A stretch of 64,000 nucleotides of DNA from an uncultured Clostridia bacterium (GTDB lineage: Bacteria; Bacillota; Clostridia; Christensenellales; Aristaeellaceae): NCBI GenBank assembly GCA_934663595.1, contig CAKUKM010000005.1, forward strand, positions 1 through 64,000, given 5' to 3'. The notes under the pieces were generated by a model. That model was not told the DNA's origin. It saw only the letters and a list, made by a program, of their open reading frames with translations, and searched no databases. Below are positions 9,001 through 16,043 of the stretch, piece after piece (positions within the stretch are counted from its first letter, which is position 1; each line of letters starts with the position of its first letter). The position numbers and the translations under genes are program-made.

Positions 9001-9799
9001 TGCCGTCGAGCGTCATGCGATAAACGGCAACCGTATAATCGGGATTCAGCGCAATCAGTTCCAAATTCCCGTCGCCGTTCACATCGTCAGTATAAGCAGT
9101 CAGCTGCGCGCCATCCAGAAGGGCAATATGCCCCTCTTCCGTTAATTTGCCAATATCCAGCTTACCATCGCGATCAATGGTATCCGCTTTGCTCAGAAGC
9201 AACAACAGTGCCTGCGGCGTAAGTCCCTTCGCTTTCCAATCGGCCATAACGGGAAGCAGCGCTTCAGCGAGCTTTCCGGCCATTTCCCCTTGACCGTCTT
9301 TGGTCAGCTGATCAAGTTTTTCCGCTGCATCTTCCACGCGCCCTTCCTGCAGATCGATCATCGCGTCGCAAAGAAGGGTGTATGCCTCAGAATCTTTATA
9401 ATCGCCAAGTGCATTGAACCCATCTCTCGCCGTCTGGTATTCACCGGCAGCAAATTTTCCGGTTGCATTGCCGTAATTAATGCTGGGACGCACGACAAAG
9501 AACACTACCGCTCCAGCAATGAGAGCCAACGCAATGACAACAGCAATCGCCTTGCGAATAGCGCTCTGGTGCTGTTCTCTGATTTTCTGATTCTTTGCCT
9601 CCTGTTCCAAACGTTCCTTTTCAAGGCGCGTTTGCTCGGCAGTGACGGTGTCCTGTCGATTCTGCTCAGCCGCCTCGGCTTCAAAGCCCAATCCGGCAGG
9701 AGAAACCCATTTGTGCTGTGAGCAGTATCCGATATGACCGTTGAATCTTTGTAGGGGTCTACTACATTTAGGGCATTCTACGCGAAAATCCTGTTGCAT
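6047..9799 (-). CDS. Zinc-ribbon, single-TM protein with TPR-like region and C-terminal PPC domains
   Basis: 1250 residues; AGGAGG 9 bases before the ATG at 9799. A zinc ribbon (C9, C12, C26, H29) is followed by a charged coiled coil (45-80) and one transmembrane helix (about 84-104), so most of the protein is extracellular. Residues about 110-520 look like TPR/helical repeats interrupted by FG-GAP-like patches (DVNGDGNLELI; DWDRDGYKELL). The last 350 residues hold three or four bacterial pre-peptidase C-terminal (PPC) domains, with the landmarks ENNDTPA, EPNNTPE, EPNDSAA and D(V)DY/CF near each start. PPC domains usually accompany secreted hydrolases, but no peptidase domain is present. It heads a five-gene cluster with exported paralogs and an SPFH protein; role unknown, perhaps an envelope sensor or scaffold. 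Confidence 0.85.
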   Translation of the reverse strand: MQQDFRVECPKCSRPLQRFNGHIGYCSQHKWVSPAGLGFEAEAAEQNRQDTVTAEQTRLEKERLEQEAKNQKIREQHQSAIRKAIAVVIALALIAGAVVFFVVRPSINYGNATGKFAAGEYQTARDGFNALGDYKDSEAYTLLCDAMIDLQEGRVEDAAEKLDQLTKDGQGEMAGKLAEALLPVMADWKAKGLTPQALLLLLSKADTIDRDGKLDIGKLTEEGHIALLDGAQLTAYTDDVNGDGNLELIALNPDYTVAVYRMTLDGNARMAVDNDTASACAMAFGNEYKDIDIAASVACFSEAYRLLPNDETRAALVLAYQQRSASYENAGDMNAAIDDARNAMETDGTTDAFAFFYEINLRNCKNGHDAATAIAMWDEFAANSKAELARFSAKERWQSDAAQLHIARATELAAQKEDGCIAELRTAAEMGADVTDAVADAESRFEPGLTLAQLRLMEIELLGSDPAKEQDIRSRLADEVRSAIDEWKSRGIASADVPALIHLADDQNIDLTGINREAIYEEAAVASAGNISQYTFVDWDRDGYKELLTLDASGKLSLYAMNEKWMAVASIETKLPGSSYDIVDESAPLILILSSAKDEMLAVTGTSRELSSLFREQGISRYAAEGSTVSFSRLLEGSIVRYNDYTYEAVGTANRPVRTGVDWQQNDYPQPENALEAVQRYFEARAYEIPEEAELLTEESASSGIFSAENLALLANPDIPGTVSATAYQTQDESELFEVTYSSGTQSVRTWISTEYIDGWKVTGAADTYGAGMLASDIDYSMPLISLNAETVDTISTKGGRSTYRLLVPSAGRMLLVWQSGSKAVSRTSHTVTMYRGSLTGDTVFSFQLQPSSNRQQSKDIFVSAGVYYVTVEANISDAEQYHMTISYNAEPHVELENNDTPARATAVELNTGYAGMLSSAKDVDYFSFALDATSAVNVTLGIPGNGNRNTAYTFAVINGADGGKLSTVSVPGNAQLSETGNLYLSPGTYLVQVAKGSSYTSDEYMLTVNVDQNGNMESEPNNTPETANAVPVNEDVHASIGQEGDVDCFTFTLDGDAVIQPRFTFAPTDSASKTYVLTIMDAGRRELLKANIGGKESTKVIAPIALTAGTYTVKIENPRFVRQDYTLHLVSMAVDHAEKEPNDSAALATALSVGQARTGVLTTDADVDYYKVTFAEQTTVMLSFSFAQSTSKNTAFVLTVEQNGKTQWTANIKGDSGGMEQPLQFPAGEYYIKVKPSTWLGTVYTLTLE

Positions 9800-9861
9800 A
9801 CACGATACCTCCTGTAATCGCTTGCGTTCGAAACTCTTTCACAATTTTAACTCGATATAAC

Positions 9862-9873
9862 ATTGATATCAAT
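9862..9873. promoter_or_regulatory. Palindrome in the promoter region of the PPC operon
   Basis: ATTGATATCAAT is a perfect 12-bp inverted repeat about 63 bases before the start of the PPC protein. It could be an operator, but in such AT-rich DNA chance occurrence is possible. Confidence 0.3.
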
Positions 9874-10084
9874 ATTTTAATTCAAATATCATATCATATT
9901 CCATTATATTGTATAATCAAATTTTGCGCAAGTACTTTCGCATTCTTCCGTAAAATTTATAACAACATATCAAGTATCGCATATGCCTTACATGCAGCGA
10001 TCATCGCACGCGAAATGCAATTGCAAACGCGCACTTCAGACCCGTCAGCAGCATTACATTACTTTCTGAAATCATCATAAAAGC

Positions 10085-10123
10085 GCAAAAAAGGAACGCG
10101 CTTTTGAATCGCGCGTTCCTTTT
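10085..10123 (-). terminator. Terminator of guaB
   Basis: AAAAGGAACGCGC (10089-10101) pairs with GCGCGTTCCTTTT (10111-10123) around a 9-base loop, ending in a T-run on the minus strand just after the guaB stop. Confidence 0.85.
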
Positions 10124-10128
10124 CCGGT

Positions 10129-11580
10129 TTATACGTGCAGGGAATAGTTTGGGGCTTCCTTGGTGATGTTGATGTCGTGCGGATGGCTTTCGACCAGGCC
10201 TGCGGAGGTAATGCGAATGAACTCGCCGCGCTCGCGCAGCGCCTGGATATTCTCGGTGCCGCAATAGCCCATGCTGGAGCGCAGACCGCCGATCAGCTGG
10301 AACACCGTGTCCGCGAGCGGCCCCTTATAGGGCACGCGGCCTTCGACGCCTTCCGGAACCAGCTTCTTCTGGCCCTCCTGGAAATAGCGATCCTTGCTGC
10401 CGTCGGCCATTGCCGCCAGCGAGCCCATGCCGCGATAGACCTTGTAGGAGCGGCCCTGATAGATTTCGGTCGCGCCCGGGCTTTCCTCGGTGCCGGCGAA
10501 CAGGCTGCCCATCATGACCGCGCTCGCGCCCGCCGCAATCGCCTTCGGAATGTCGCCGGAATACTTGATTCCGCCGTCGGCAATGATCGTCTTGCCCATC
10601 TTGTCCGCGATTTCCGCGCAATCCATGATCGCCGTAATCTGCGGAACGCCGATGCCCGCGACCACGCGCGTGGTGCAAATCGAGCCGGGGCCGATGCCGA
10701 CCTTCACAACGTCCGCGCCCGCGCGAATCAGATCCGCTGTGGCGGGGGCGGTCGCGACGTTGCCGGCGATGATCGTCAGCTCCGGATAGGCCGCGCGAAT
10801 CTTTTCCACCATCTTCAGAACGCCCTCGGAATGGCCGTGCGCGGTGTCCAGACCGATGCAGTCCACCTGCGCCTCGACCAGCGCGGCGACGCGTTCCATC
10901 GTGTCGTGCGTTACGCCGACGGCTGCGCCGCAAAGGAGACGGCCGCGATCGTCGCGCGCGGAATTCGGGTATTTCGCGCTCTTCTGGATGTCCTTGATCG
11001 TAATCAGGCCGCGGAGATTGAAGTTTTCATCCACCAGCGGCAGCTTTTCGATGCGGTGCTTGGCGAGGATCGCCTTCGCGGTATCCAGATCCGTGCCGAC
11101 CGGCGCGGTCACGAGGTGATCCTTCGTCATCACGTTCGCAATGGGCTGATCGAAGTCGGTTTCAAAGCGAAGGTCGCGGTTGGTCAGAATGCCGACCAGC
11201 TTTCCATTTTCGGTAATCGGCACGCCGGAGATGCGGTAGCGGCTCATCAGCTCCTGCGCGTCGCGCACCTTATGCTCGGGAGAAAGATAGAACGGGTCGC
11301 TGATAACGCCGTTTTCGCTTCTCTTGACCTTGTCCACCATCGCCGCCTGCGCCTCGATGGACATATTCTTATGAATAATGCCCAGTCCGCCTTCACGCGC
11401 AATGGCAATCGCCATCTTGTTGTCCGTGACCGTGTCCATGGCGGCACTGAGCATAGGAATATTCAGCCGCAGATTCTTCGCCAGCTGAACCGACAGATCC
11501 ACCTCTCTGGGAAGCACATTGCTCTTCTGAGGAATGAGCAGCACATCGTCAAACGTAAGACCTTCGCGAATGATCGCCAA
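10129..11580 (-). CDS. guaB: Inosine-5'-monophosphate dehydrogenase
   Basis: 483 residues, the usual length of IMPDH. It oxidises IMP to XMP with NAD+, the committed step of GMP synthesis. The catalytic-loop sequence GIGPGSICTTRVVAG contains the active-site Cys; the phosphate-binding GGI(K)YSGD and the flap GSKDRYFQ are visible, and two CBS domains interrupt the barrel at about 95-205. I start it at a TTG (11580) giving LAIIREGLTFDDVLL, because IMPDHs begin there and AAAGGG lies upstream; the longer frame to 11721 would run through the promoter. Single-gene unit with its own promoter and terminator. Confidence 0.97.
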   Translation of the reverse strand: MAIIREGLTFDDVLLIPQKSNVLPREVDLSVQLAKNLRLNIPMLSAAMDTVTDNKMAIAIAREGGLGIIHKNMSIEAQAAMVDKVKRSENGVISDPFYLSPEHKVRDAQELMSRYRISGVPITENGKLVGILTNRDLRFETDFDQPIANVMTKDHLVTAPVGTDLDTAKAILAKHRIEKLPLVDENFNLRGLITIKDIQKSAKYPNSARDDRGRLLCGAAVGVTHDTMERVAALVEAQVDCIGLDTAHGHSEGVLKMVEKIRAAYPELTIIAGNVATAPATADLIRAGADVVKVGIGPGSICTTRVVAGIGVPQITAIMDCAEIADKMGKTIIADGGIKYSGDIPKAIAAGASAVMMGSLFAGTEESPGATEIYQGRSYKVYRGMGSLAAMADGSKDRYFQEGQKKLVPEGVEGRVPYKGPLADTVFQLIGGLRSSMGYCGTENIQALRERGEFIRITSAGLVESHPHDINITKEAPNYSLHV

Positions 11581-11614
11581 CCCAAACACACCCTTTCTGA
11601 TTGTATTGTTTTTT

Positions 11615-11643
11615 ATCATACCAAATGCGCTCGCGCATTTCAA
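11615..11643 (-). promoter_or_regulatory. guaB promoter
   Basis: On the minus strand TTGAAA (11638-11643), a 17-base spacer and TATGAT (11615-11620) match the sigma-A consensus. It lies 35 bases before the TTG start and rules out the longer reading frame. Confidence 0.8.
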
Positions 11644-11759
11644 CCGATTCCGGTTAAAGTTCTTCGCATTCCGGAAATTTTTGCAGTCTTTTCTGGCGCA
11701 AAACAATTCCGTAAAATTCAAACGGAGGCCGCCTGAAGCCGGGCGGTCTCCGCAATGGG

Positions 11760-12677
11760 TTATTTTTTCCGTCTCTCGTTTCTCATGTGCTCGATGCGCT
11801 CGCGCAGCGCCTGAAGCGCCTCGGGATTGCGGCGGCTCTTCAGATTCGGGAACGCATTCATCAATCGGCGCTGACCGGCGGTATTTTCCTCCAGCGCGGC
11901 GTCGAATTTTGCCTTCAGCTCATTCAGCCGCTGCCGGCTCGCCTCTGCGGACTGCTCGAGCTTCTCCGTCACGCGCTCGCGGCCGGAAGCCATGCGATCG
12001 GAAAGCGCGTCTCTGGCGCTTTCGAGCTTCGCCGTTTCCTCCTTCAGGCGCGCCTCGCCCGCCTCTACGCGGCTCTTGGCCGCAAGAGTGCCGTCGGAAA
12101 TGCGCTTGCCGATGTTGTCGGACATGCTGTGGATCTCGCCCGCCATGCGCTCCAGCGTCGAAAGGCGCGAAGCGAGCTTGCGGATCGTGGCCAGCGTGGC
12201 CGCGAGATCGACCGCGATTGCCGAAACGAACAGGCCGTCCAGCGCGATCGTGAGCCAGTTCGGCAAATGCTCGACCAGGCCCGCGATAGCGGGATGCACA
12301 TATCGAACGATCACCACGCACAGCGCGCCCCAGATCAGCGAAAACAGCAGGCAGACATAGCCGCCGATGTTCAGCGGCATATCCGAATAATCCCACCATT
12401 TCGCATGGAAGATGCGCTCGAGCATCCAGCCGGTGATGTATTCAATCACTGTCGTAATCATGGCGGAGCCCAGATACATCCACAGCAGATTGTCCTTCAG
12501 CGGGCTCAGCAGCACCGCCACGCCCACCATGCCGAAGCCGTAAATCGGGCATACGGGGCCGTTCAGGAAGCCGCGGTTGACGAATCGGCCGCTCTTGCAC
12601 GCGGCGAACGCGACCTCCATGCACCAGCCGAGGAACGCGTAAATGAAAAACAGCAGTATGATTCGTGCGTAATGCAT
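11760..12677 (-). CDS. CmpB-like (PF06541-type) membrane protein with coiled-coil tail
   Basis: 305 residues. The N-terminal 155 residues carry about five membrane segments and the motifs FLGWCMEVAF, RGFLNGPVCPIYGFG and TGWMLERIFHAKWWDYS, typical of the family labelled 'putative ABC transporter permease' (CmpB). Residues about 175-305 form a long charged coiled coil (LERMAGEIHSM, EAGEARLKEETAKLE, and so on), an extension that makes it longer than simple family members. The start at 12677 has GAGGATA upstream, 10 bases after the pepF stop, so it is the second gene of a pepF transcript. Substrate and ATPase partner unknown; none is encoded nearby. Confidence 0.82.
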   Translation of the reverse strand: MHYARIILLFFIYAFLGWCMEVAFAACKSGRFVNRGFLNGPVCPIYGFGMVGVAVLLSPLKDNLLWMYLGSAMITTVIEYITGWMLERIFHAKWWDYSDMPLNIGGYVCLLFSLIWGALCVVIVRYVHPAIAGLVEHLPNWLTIALDGLFVSAIAVDLAATLATIRKLASRLSTLERMAGEIHSMSDNIGKRISDGTLAAKSRVEAGEARLKEETAKLESARDALSDRMASGRERVTEKLEQSAEASRQRLNELKAKFDAALEENTAGQRRLMNAFPNLKSRRNPEALQALRERIEHMRNERRKK

Positions 12678-12687
12678 TTCTCTATCC

Positions 12688-14469
12688 TCAGCCGATCAGC
12701 TTTTCCAGCTCGTCGACGGTCTCGGCAAACACGCGCATCGCATTCTCAATCGCCTCGGGCTTCAAAAGATCCACGCCCGCGACCTTCAGCTCGTTCAGCG
12801 GATAATCGCTGCCGCCCAGCGACAGGAACCTGAGGTAATCCTCCACGCCCTCGCCGCGGAAGAGCTTGTCCGCGATCGTAACCGCGCTGCAGAAGCCGGT
12901 GGAATACTGATAGACATAGAACGCGCGATAGAAATGCGGAATGCGCGCCCATTCGATATCGGTAATCGGGTCGATCACCGCGCCCTGATAGTATTTGGCG
13001 TTCAGGTCGTGGTAGACCTTGTTCAGCGCCTCGGCCGTCAGCGGCTGGCCCGCCTGATACATGTCGTGCGCCTTTCTCTCGAATTCGGCAAACAGCGTCT
13101 GGCGGAACACGGTCGTGCGGAAGCCCTCCAGGAAGTGGTTAAGAATATACGCGCGGCGCTTCGGATCGGTTTCGACCTTCAGCAGGTACTTCGTCAGCAG
13201 CACCTCGTTGACCGTGGACGCGACCTCGGCGACGAAGATGCGGTAATCGTGGTTCACGACGTCCTGCGTGGTATCGGAATGATAGGAATGCATCGCATGG
13301 CCCAGCTCGTGCGCGAGGGTGAACGCGTCGTCGAGCGTGTTGGTGTAGTTCAAAAGCACATACGGATGCACGCCGAACACGCCGGACGAGAACGCGCCGG
13401 TGGTCTTGCCCTTGTTTTCATAAACGTCGATCCAGCGCTCGGCAAACGCGCACCGGAGAAGTCTGCCGTATTCCTCGCCCATTGGCTTCGTGGCTTCCAG
13501 CACGAGCTGCTGCGCCTTTTCATACGGCATATCGAAATCGACCTCGTCGATCATCGGAACATACAGATCGTAGAGGTGCAGCTCGCTCTGGCCCAGCGCC
13601 TTTCTGCGCATTTCCAGATAGCGCTTCATCGTGCCGAGGCCGCTCTCCAGCGAGGAAACGAGGTTGTCGTACAGCGAAACCGGAACGTTGTTGCCGTCCA
13701 GCGCCGCCTCGCACGCGCTCGCATAGCCGCGCACGTCGGAATCATAGCAATCGAACTTCACGCTGCCGGCATAGGTCGCGGTCAGGGTGTTGATGTATTT
13801 CTGGAATTCGCCGAAATACTTTTCGAACGCGTCCTTGCGCACCGCGGCGGACTTGCTCTCGCGATAGACCGAGAACGTGCCGTGGCTCAGCGGCGCTTCG
13901 TTGCCGTTTTCATCGATCACGTTCGGGAACGTCATATCGACGCTTTCGAACATTTCGAATACGTTTCTCGGCGTGCCCGCCGCGTCGGACAGCATCGCGA
14001 GCATTCTCTCGCTCTGCGCGTCGAGCGTGTGCGCGCGCATGCGGCGAATGTCCTCGATCATGTGGCGATAGGTCTTTACGCAATCCTCCTGCATGAACGC
14101 GTCGAGCTTTTCCGAATCCATGCCCAGAATCTCCGGATTCAGGAACGAAATGGCCGACTGGAACGCCGTGATCAGCGAAATGCAGCGCGCCTCCATTTCC
14201 TGATTCTTCGTGTCTCCATTGTCGCCGGCCTTCTTCAGAAACGCGTAGTTGGCCACGCGCTCGATCTGCTCGGTCGCGGCATAGATTTTGTCCAGGCCGC
14301 TCTTGAACGCCTCCAGAGAATTGCCGAGCGTTCCGGGAATCGCCTTCAGGGTATTCACCGTCTCGCCCGCGCTCTTCAGCGCGTCCTCCCACGCCTGATC
14401 ATTCGGGAAAATGGGCGTTAAATCCCACATATATTTCGGATCCATTTCGGCTCTTGGCTTCAGTTCCAT
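12688..14469 (-). CDS. pepF: Oligoendopeptidase F (M3 family zinc peptidase)
   Basis: 593 residues, matching the PepF/M3B length of about 600. The zinc site HELGH sits in FTLAHELGHAMHSYHS, with the third ligand in the downstream E-containing helix (VAEVASTVNEVLL). It hydrolyses oligopeptides of about 7-17 residues in the cytoplasm. The ATG at 14469 (MELKPRAEMDPKYMWDL) has AAGGAG upstream; the longer frame would include the promoter. Followed after 10 bases by the CmpB-like gene. Confidence 0.95.
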   Translation of the reverse strand: MELKPRAEMDPKYMWDLTPIFPNDQAWEDALKSAGETVNTLKAIPGTLGNSLEAFKSGLDKIYAATEQIERVANYAFLKKAGDNGDTKNQEMEARCISLITAFQSAISFLNPEILGMDSEKLDAFMQEDCVKTYRHMIEDIRRMRAHTLDAQSERMLAMLSDAAGTPRNVFEMFESVDMTFPNVIDENGNEAPLSHGTFSVYRESKSAAVRKDAFEKYFGEFQKYINTLTATYAGSVKFDCYDSDVRGYASACEAALDGNNVPVSLYDNLVSSLESGLGTMKRYLEMRRKALGQSELHLYDLYVPMIDEVDFDMPYEKAQQLVLEATKPMGEEYGRLLRCAFAERWIDVYENKGKTTGAFSSGVFGVHPYVLLNYTNTLDDAFTLAHELGHAMHSYHSDTTQDVVNHDYRIFVAEVASTVNEVLLTKYLLKVETDPKRRAYILNHFLEGFRTTVFRQTLFAEFERKAHDMYQAGQPLTAEALNKVYHDLNAKYYQGAVIDPITDIEWARIPHFYRAFYVYQYSTGFCSAVTIADKLFRGEGVEDYLRFLSLGGSDYPLNELKVAGVDLLKPEAIENAMRVFAETVDELEKLIG

Positions 14470-14503
14470 GCTGTTTCGCTCCTTTTGATTCAGATTCACC
14501 TCT

Positions 14504-14532
14504 AGTATACCCATTTCCCCGCCAAAATGCAA
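14504..14532 (-). promoter_or_regulatory. pepF promoter
   Basis: TTGCAT (14527-14532), 17 bases and TATACT (14504-14509) on the minus strand, just after the end of spoIIID and 34 bases before the pepF ATG. Confidence 0.7.
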
Positions 14533-14538
14533 GCCGTT

Positions 14539-14808
14539 TCAGCCTTTCAGGCGCTTTTCCCGCCTGCGACGATATTTTTCGCGCGTTGCCTCGCCGCCGC
14601 GCAGGTGTCGCTGCTCGCGATTGCGATTTAATACCGCGTCCGCACAGCCCGCCAGCGACCGATCCAGCTCCGGCAGACGCTCGCGCAGATCCTTGTGAAT
14701 CGTCGTTTTGCTCACGCCGAACCGCCCCGCGCAGGCGCGCACGGTCGCGCCCGTATGCGTCACGTATTCCGCCACGGCGCGCACGCGATTCTCCACCTCC
14801 CGCTTCAT
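14539..14808 (-). CDS. spoIIID: Stage III sporulation transcriptional regulator SpoIIID
   Basis: 89 residues, the size of Bacillus SpoIIID. The helix-turn-helix VRACAGRFGVSKTTIHKDL at about 23-41 and the tail RHLRGGEATREKY are strongly conserved in this family. It is a DNA-binding regulator of mother-cell genes after engulfment, so its presence suggests that the host can sporulate. The ATG at 14808 is preceded by GGGGGAG. Longer in-frame starts exist but would add about 70 residues not found in the family. Confidence 0.95.
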   Translation of the reverse strand: MKREVENRVRAVAEYVTHTGATVRACAGRFGVSKTTIHKDLRERLPELDRSLAGCADAVLNRNREQRHLRGGEATREKYRRRREKRLKG

Positions 14809-14944
14809 GCCGACTCCCCCTTTTCCCGCATTGCGGGCGCGCTTTGCCCGCCCCTGAAGCGTATGCGCGGCGCTTGCCGTTTGATTCGGCAGGCATAGCC
14901 GGCCGAATGCGCGCGTAGATTTGCCGGGAAAGGGTGTGATTGAC

Positions 14945-15916
14945 ATGGCTGAATTTCTCTCTCCTCTCGGCGACGCCTCTCTGCTGGGCGCGACGGTGCG
15001 CGAATCGGACGGCAATGTGAATTTCACGCGCGTTCACGACGCACGCATCTCGATTCTCTACCTGCGCGCAACCTCGGGCGCGGATTATGTGGATTGCAAG
15101 CTGAACGCGAATTACGCCGCCGCCACCAAAGCGGAGCTGGACGTGGGCTTTCTGCACTATCTGACCGCGCGCACCGTGGCCGAGGCGCAGGAGCAGGCGG
15201 CGTTTTTCCTGCGCGCCATCTCCGGGCGAACCACACCGCTGCGCGCCGCCATGGCGTTCGATCGCTTCCGCGGACTGGACATAAGCGCCATCAACGAAAT
15301 CGCCGAGGCATTTCTGTCCGCCGTCGAAACCGGAACCGGCTCCGCGCCGCTGATTTTCACCAGCGTCGAAAGCGCGAATACCGTCTGGTCGGAGGCGCTC
15401 GCAAACCGGTATCCGCTGTGGGTCGCCGATTACGACGTCGCCTCGCCGGAGGTAAACAGCGGCAAATGGCCCGGTTGGACCGGCTGGCAATACGCGGAAT
15501 ACGGCGAAATCGACGGCACGAACGAGCTTCCGCTGAGCCTGTTTACCTCGAATGTGCGCGCCTCCGCCCCCGCGCCGACGGGCGATAAGCTGATCTGCGT
15601 CACCGTCGTTTACGGCGATACGCTCTCGGCGCTCGCGAAGCTGTTTGGAACGAGCGTAAACGCCATCGCGCGGCTGAACCGCATCTCCAATCCGAACCGC
15701 ATTTACCCCGGCCAGCGGCTGTATATCCGCGTGCCCGCCTCCACGCCGATCGCGTGCTGCGATACGTATACCGTCCGCCGCGGCGATACGCTCTCCGGCA
15801 TCGCGTCGCGCTTCGGAACCACCGTCGCCGACCTGGCGCGCATCAATTCCATTGCCAACCCCAATCTGATTTACGTAGGCCAAATCCTGACGCTGGGTCT
15901 CTGCGGCGAAAGCTGA
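14945..15916 (+). CDS. GH25-like domain protein with two LysM repeats
   Basis: 323 residues. The N-terminal 210 residues follow the GH25 muramidase fold pattern (NFTRVHDARISILYLRAT, GFLHYLTA, PLIFTSVE, LWVADYD, GWTGWQYAEYG), and two LysM modules follow (about 222-268 and 274-321, each with YGDTL/RRGDTLS, A..FGT and NPN.IY.GQ.L). LysM binds peptidoglycan or chitin. The catalytic acidic residues of GH25 appear degraded: the first Asp position reads GATVRES and the DxE strand reads AFDRF, so it may bind rather than cut the wall. Start at 14945 with AAAGGG upstream. Divergent from spoIIID, which suits a spore or forespore envelope role, an inference from position only. Confidence 0.82.
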   Translation: MAEFLSPLGDASLLGATVRESDGNVNFTRVHDARISILYLRATSGADYVDCKLNANYAAATKAELDVGFLHYLTARTVAEAQEQAAFFLRAISGRTTPLRAAMAFDRFRGLDISAINEIAEAFLSAVETGTGSAPLIFTSVESANTVWSEALANRYPLWVADYDVASPEVNSGKWPGWTGWQYAEYGEIDGTNELPLSLFTSNVRASAPAPTGDKLICVTVVYGDTLSALAKLFGTSVNAIARLNRISNPNRIYPGQRLYIRVPASTPIACCDTYTVRRGDTLSGIASRFGTTVADLARINSIANPNLIYVGQILTLGLCGES

Positions 15917-15932
15917 TTTTCCCCATCATTTC

Positions 15933-15963
15933 ATCGGGAGAGCATGCGCTCTCCCGATTTTTT
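15933..15963 (+). terminator. Terminator after the GH25/LysM gene
   Basis: CGGGAGA and TCTCCCG pair across a short loop, followed by a run of six T, 17-45 bases after the stop. Confidence 0.85.
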
Positions 15964-15982
15964 CGGAAAAACGCCCTTCTTA

Positions 15983-16011
15983 TTTACAAATGCATATCAT
16001 TGTATTATAAT
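15983..16011 (+). promoter_or_regulatory. Promoter of TIR-LRR gene 1
   Basis: TTTACA (15983-15988), a 17-base spacer and TATAAT (16006-16011). The flanks read TTTACAAAT and GTATTATAAT, identical to the two other TIR-LRR promoters in this window. Confidence 0.8.
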
Positions 16012-16043
16012 CAATACTATCAGTTAACAAAGGGGATCTATCC

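Larger units (their letters stand above)
9800..10128. other. AT-rich intergenic region between guaB and the PPC/SPFH operon
   Basis: No convincing gene is present. About 9841-9980 is markedly AT-rich and should hold the promoter of the minus-strand PPC operon; TTGATT and TATGAT with a 16-base spacer can be found there, but alternatives exist. It also holds a perfect 12-bp palindrome and, at the guaB side, a terminator. Confidence 0.6.

Noticed and set aside
10135..11736. Long plus-strand ORF (533 codons) opposite guaB
   Set aside because: Antisense shadow of a clearly conserved IMPDH gene in GC-rich DNA; no domain and no ribosome site.
12934..14421. Long plus-strand ORF opposite pepF
   Set aside because: Arg/His/Val-rich antisense frame without motifs; pepF is unambiguous on the other strand.
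14399..15883. 494-codon minus-strand ORF across spoIIID and the GH25 gene
   Set aside because: It is out of frame with SpoIIID, has a Gly/Arg-rich composition and ends among real features; spoIIID and the LysM gene explain the region.
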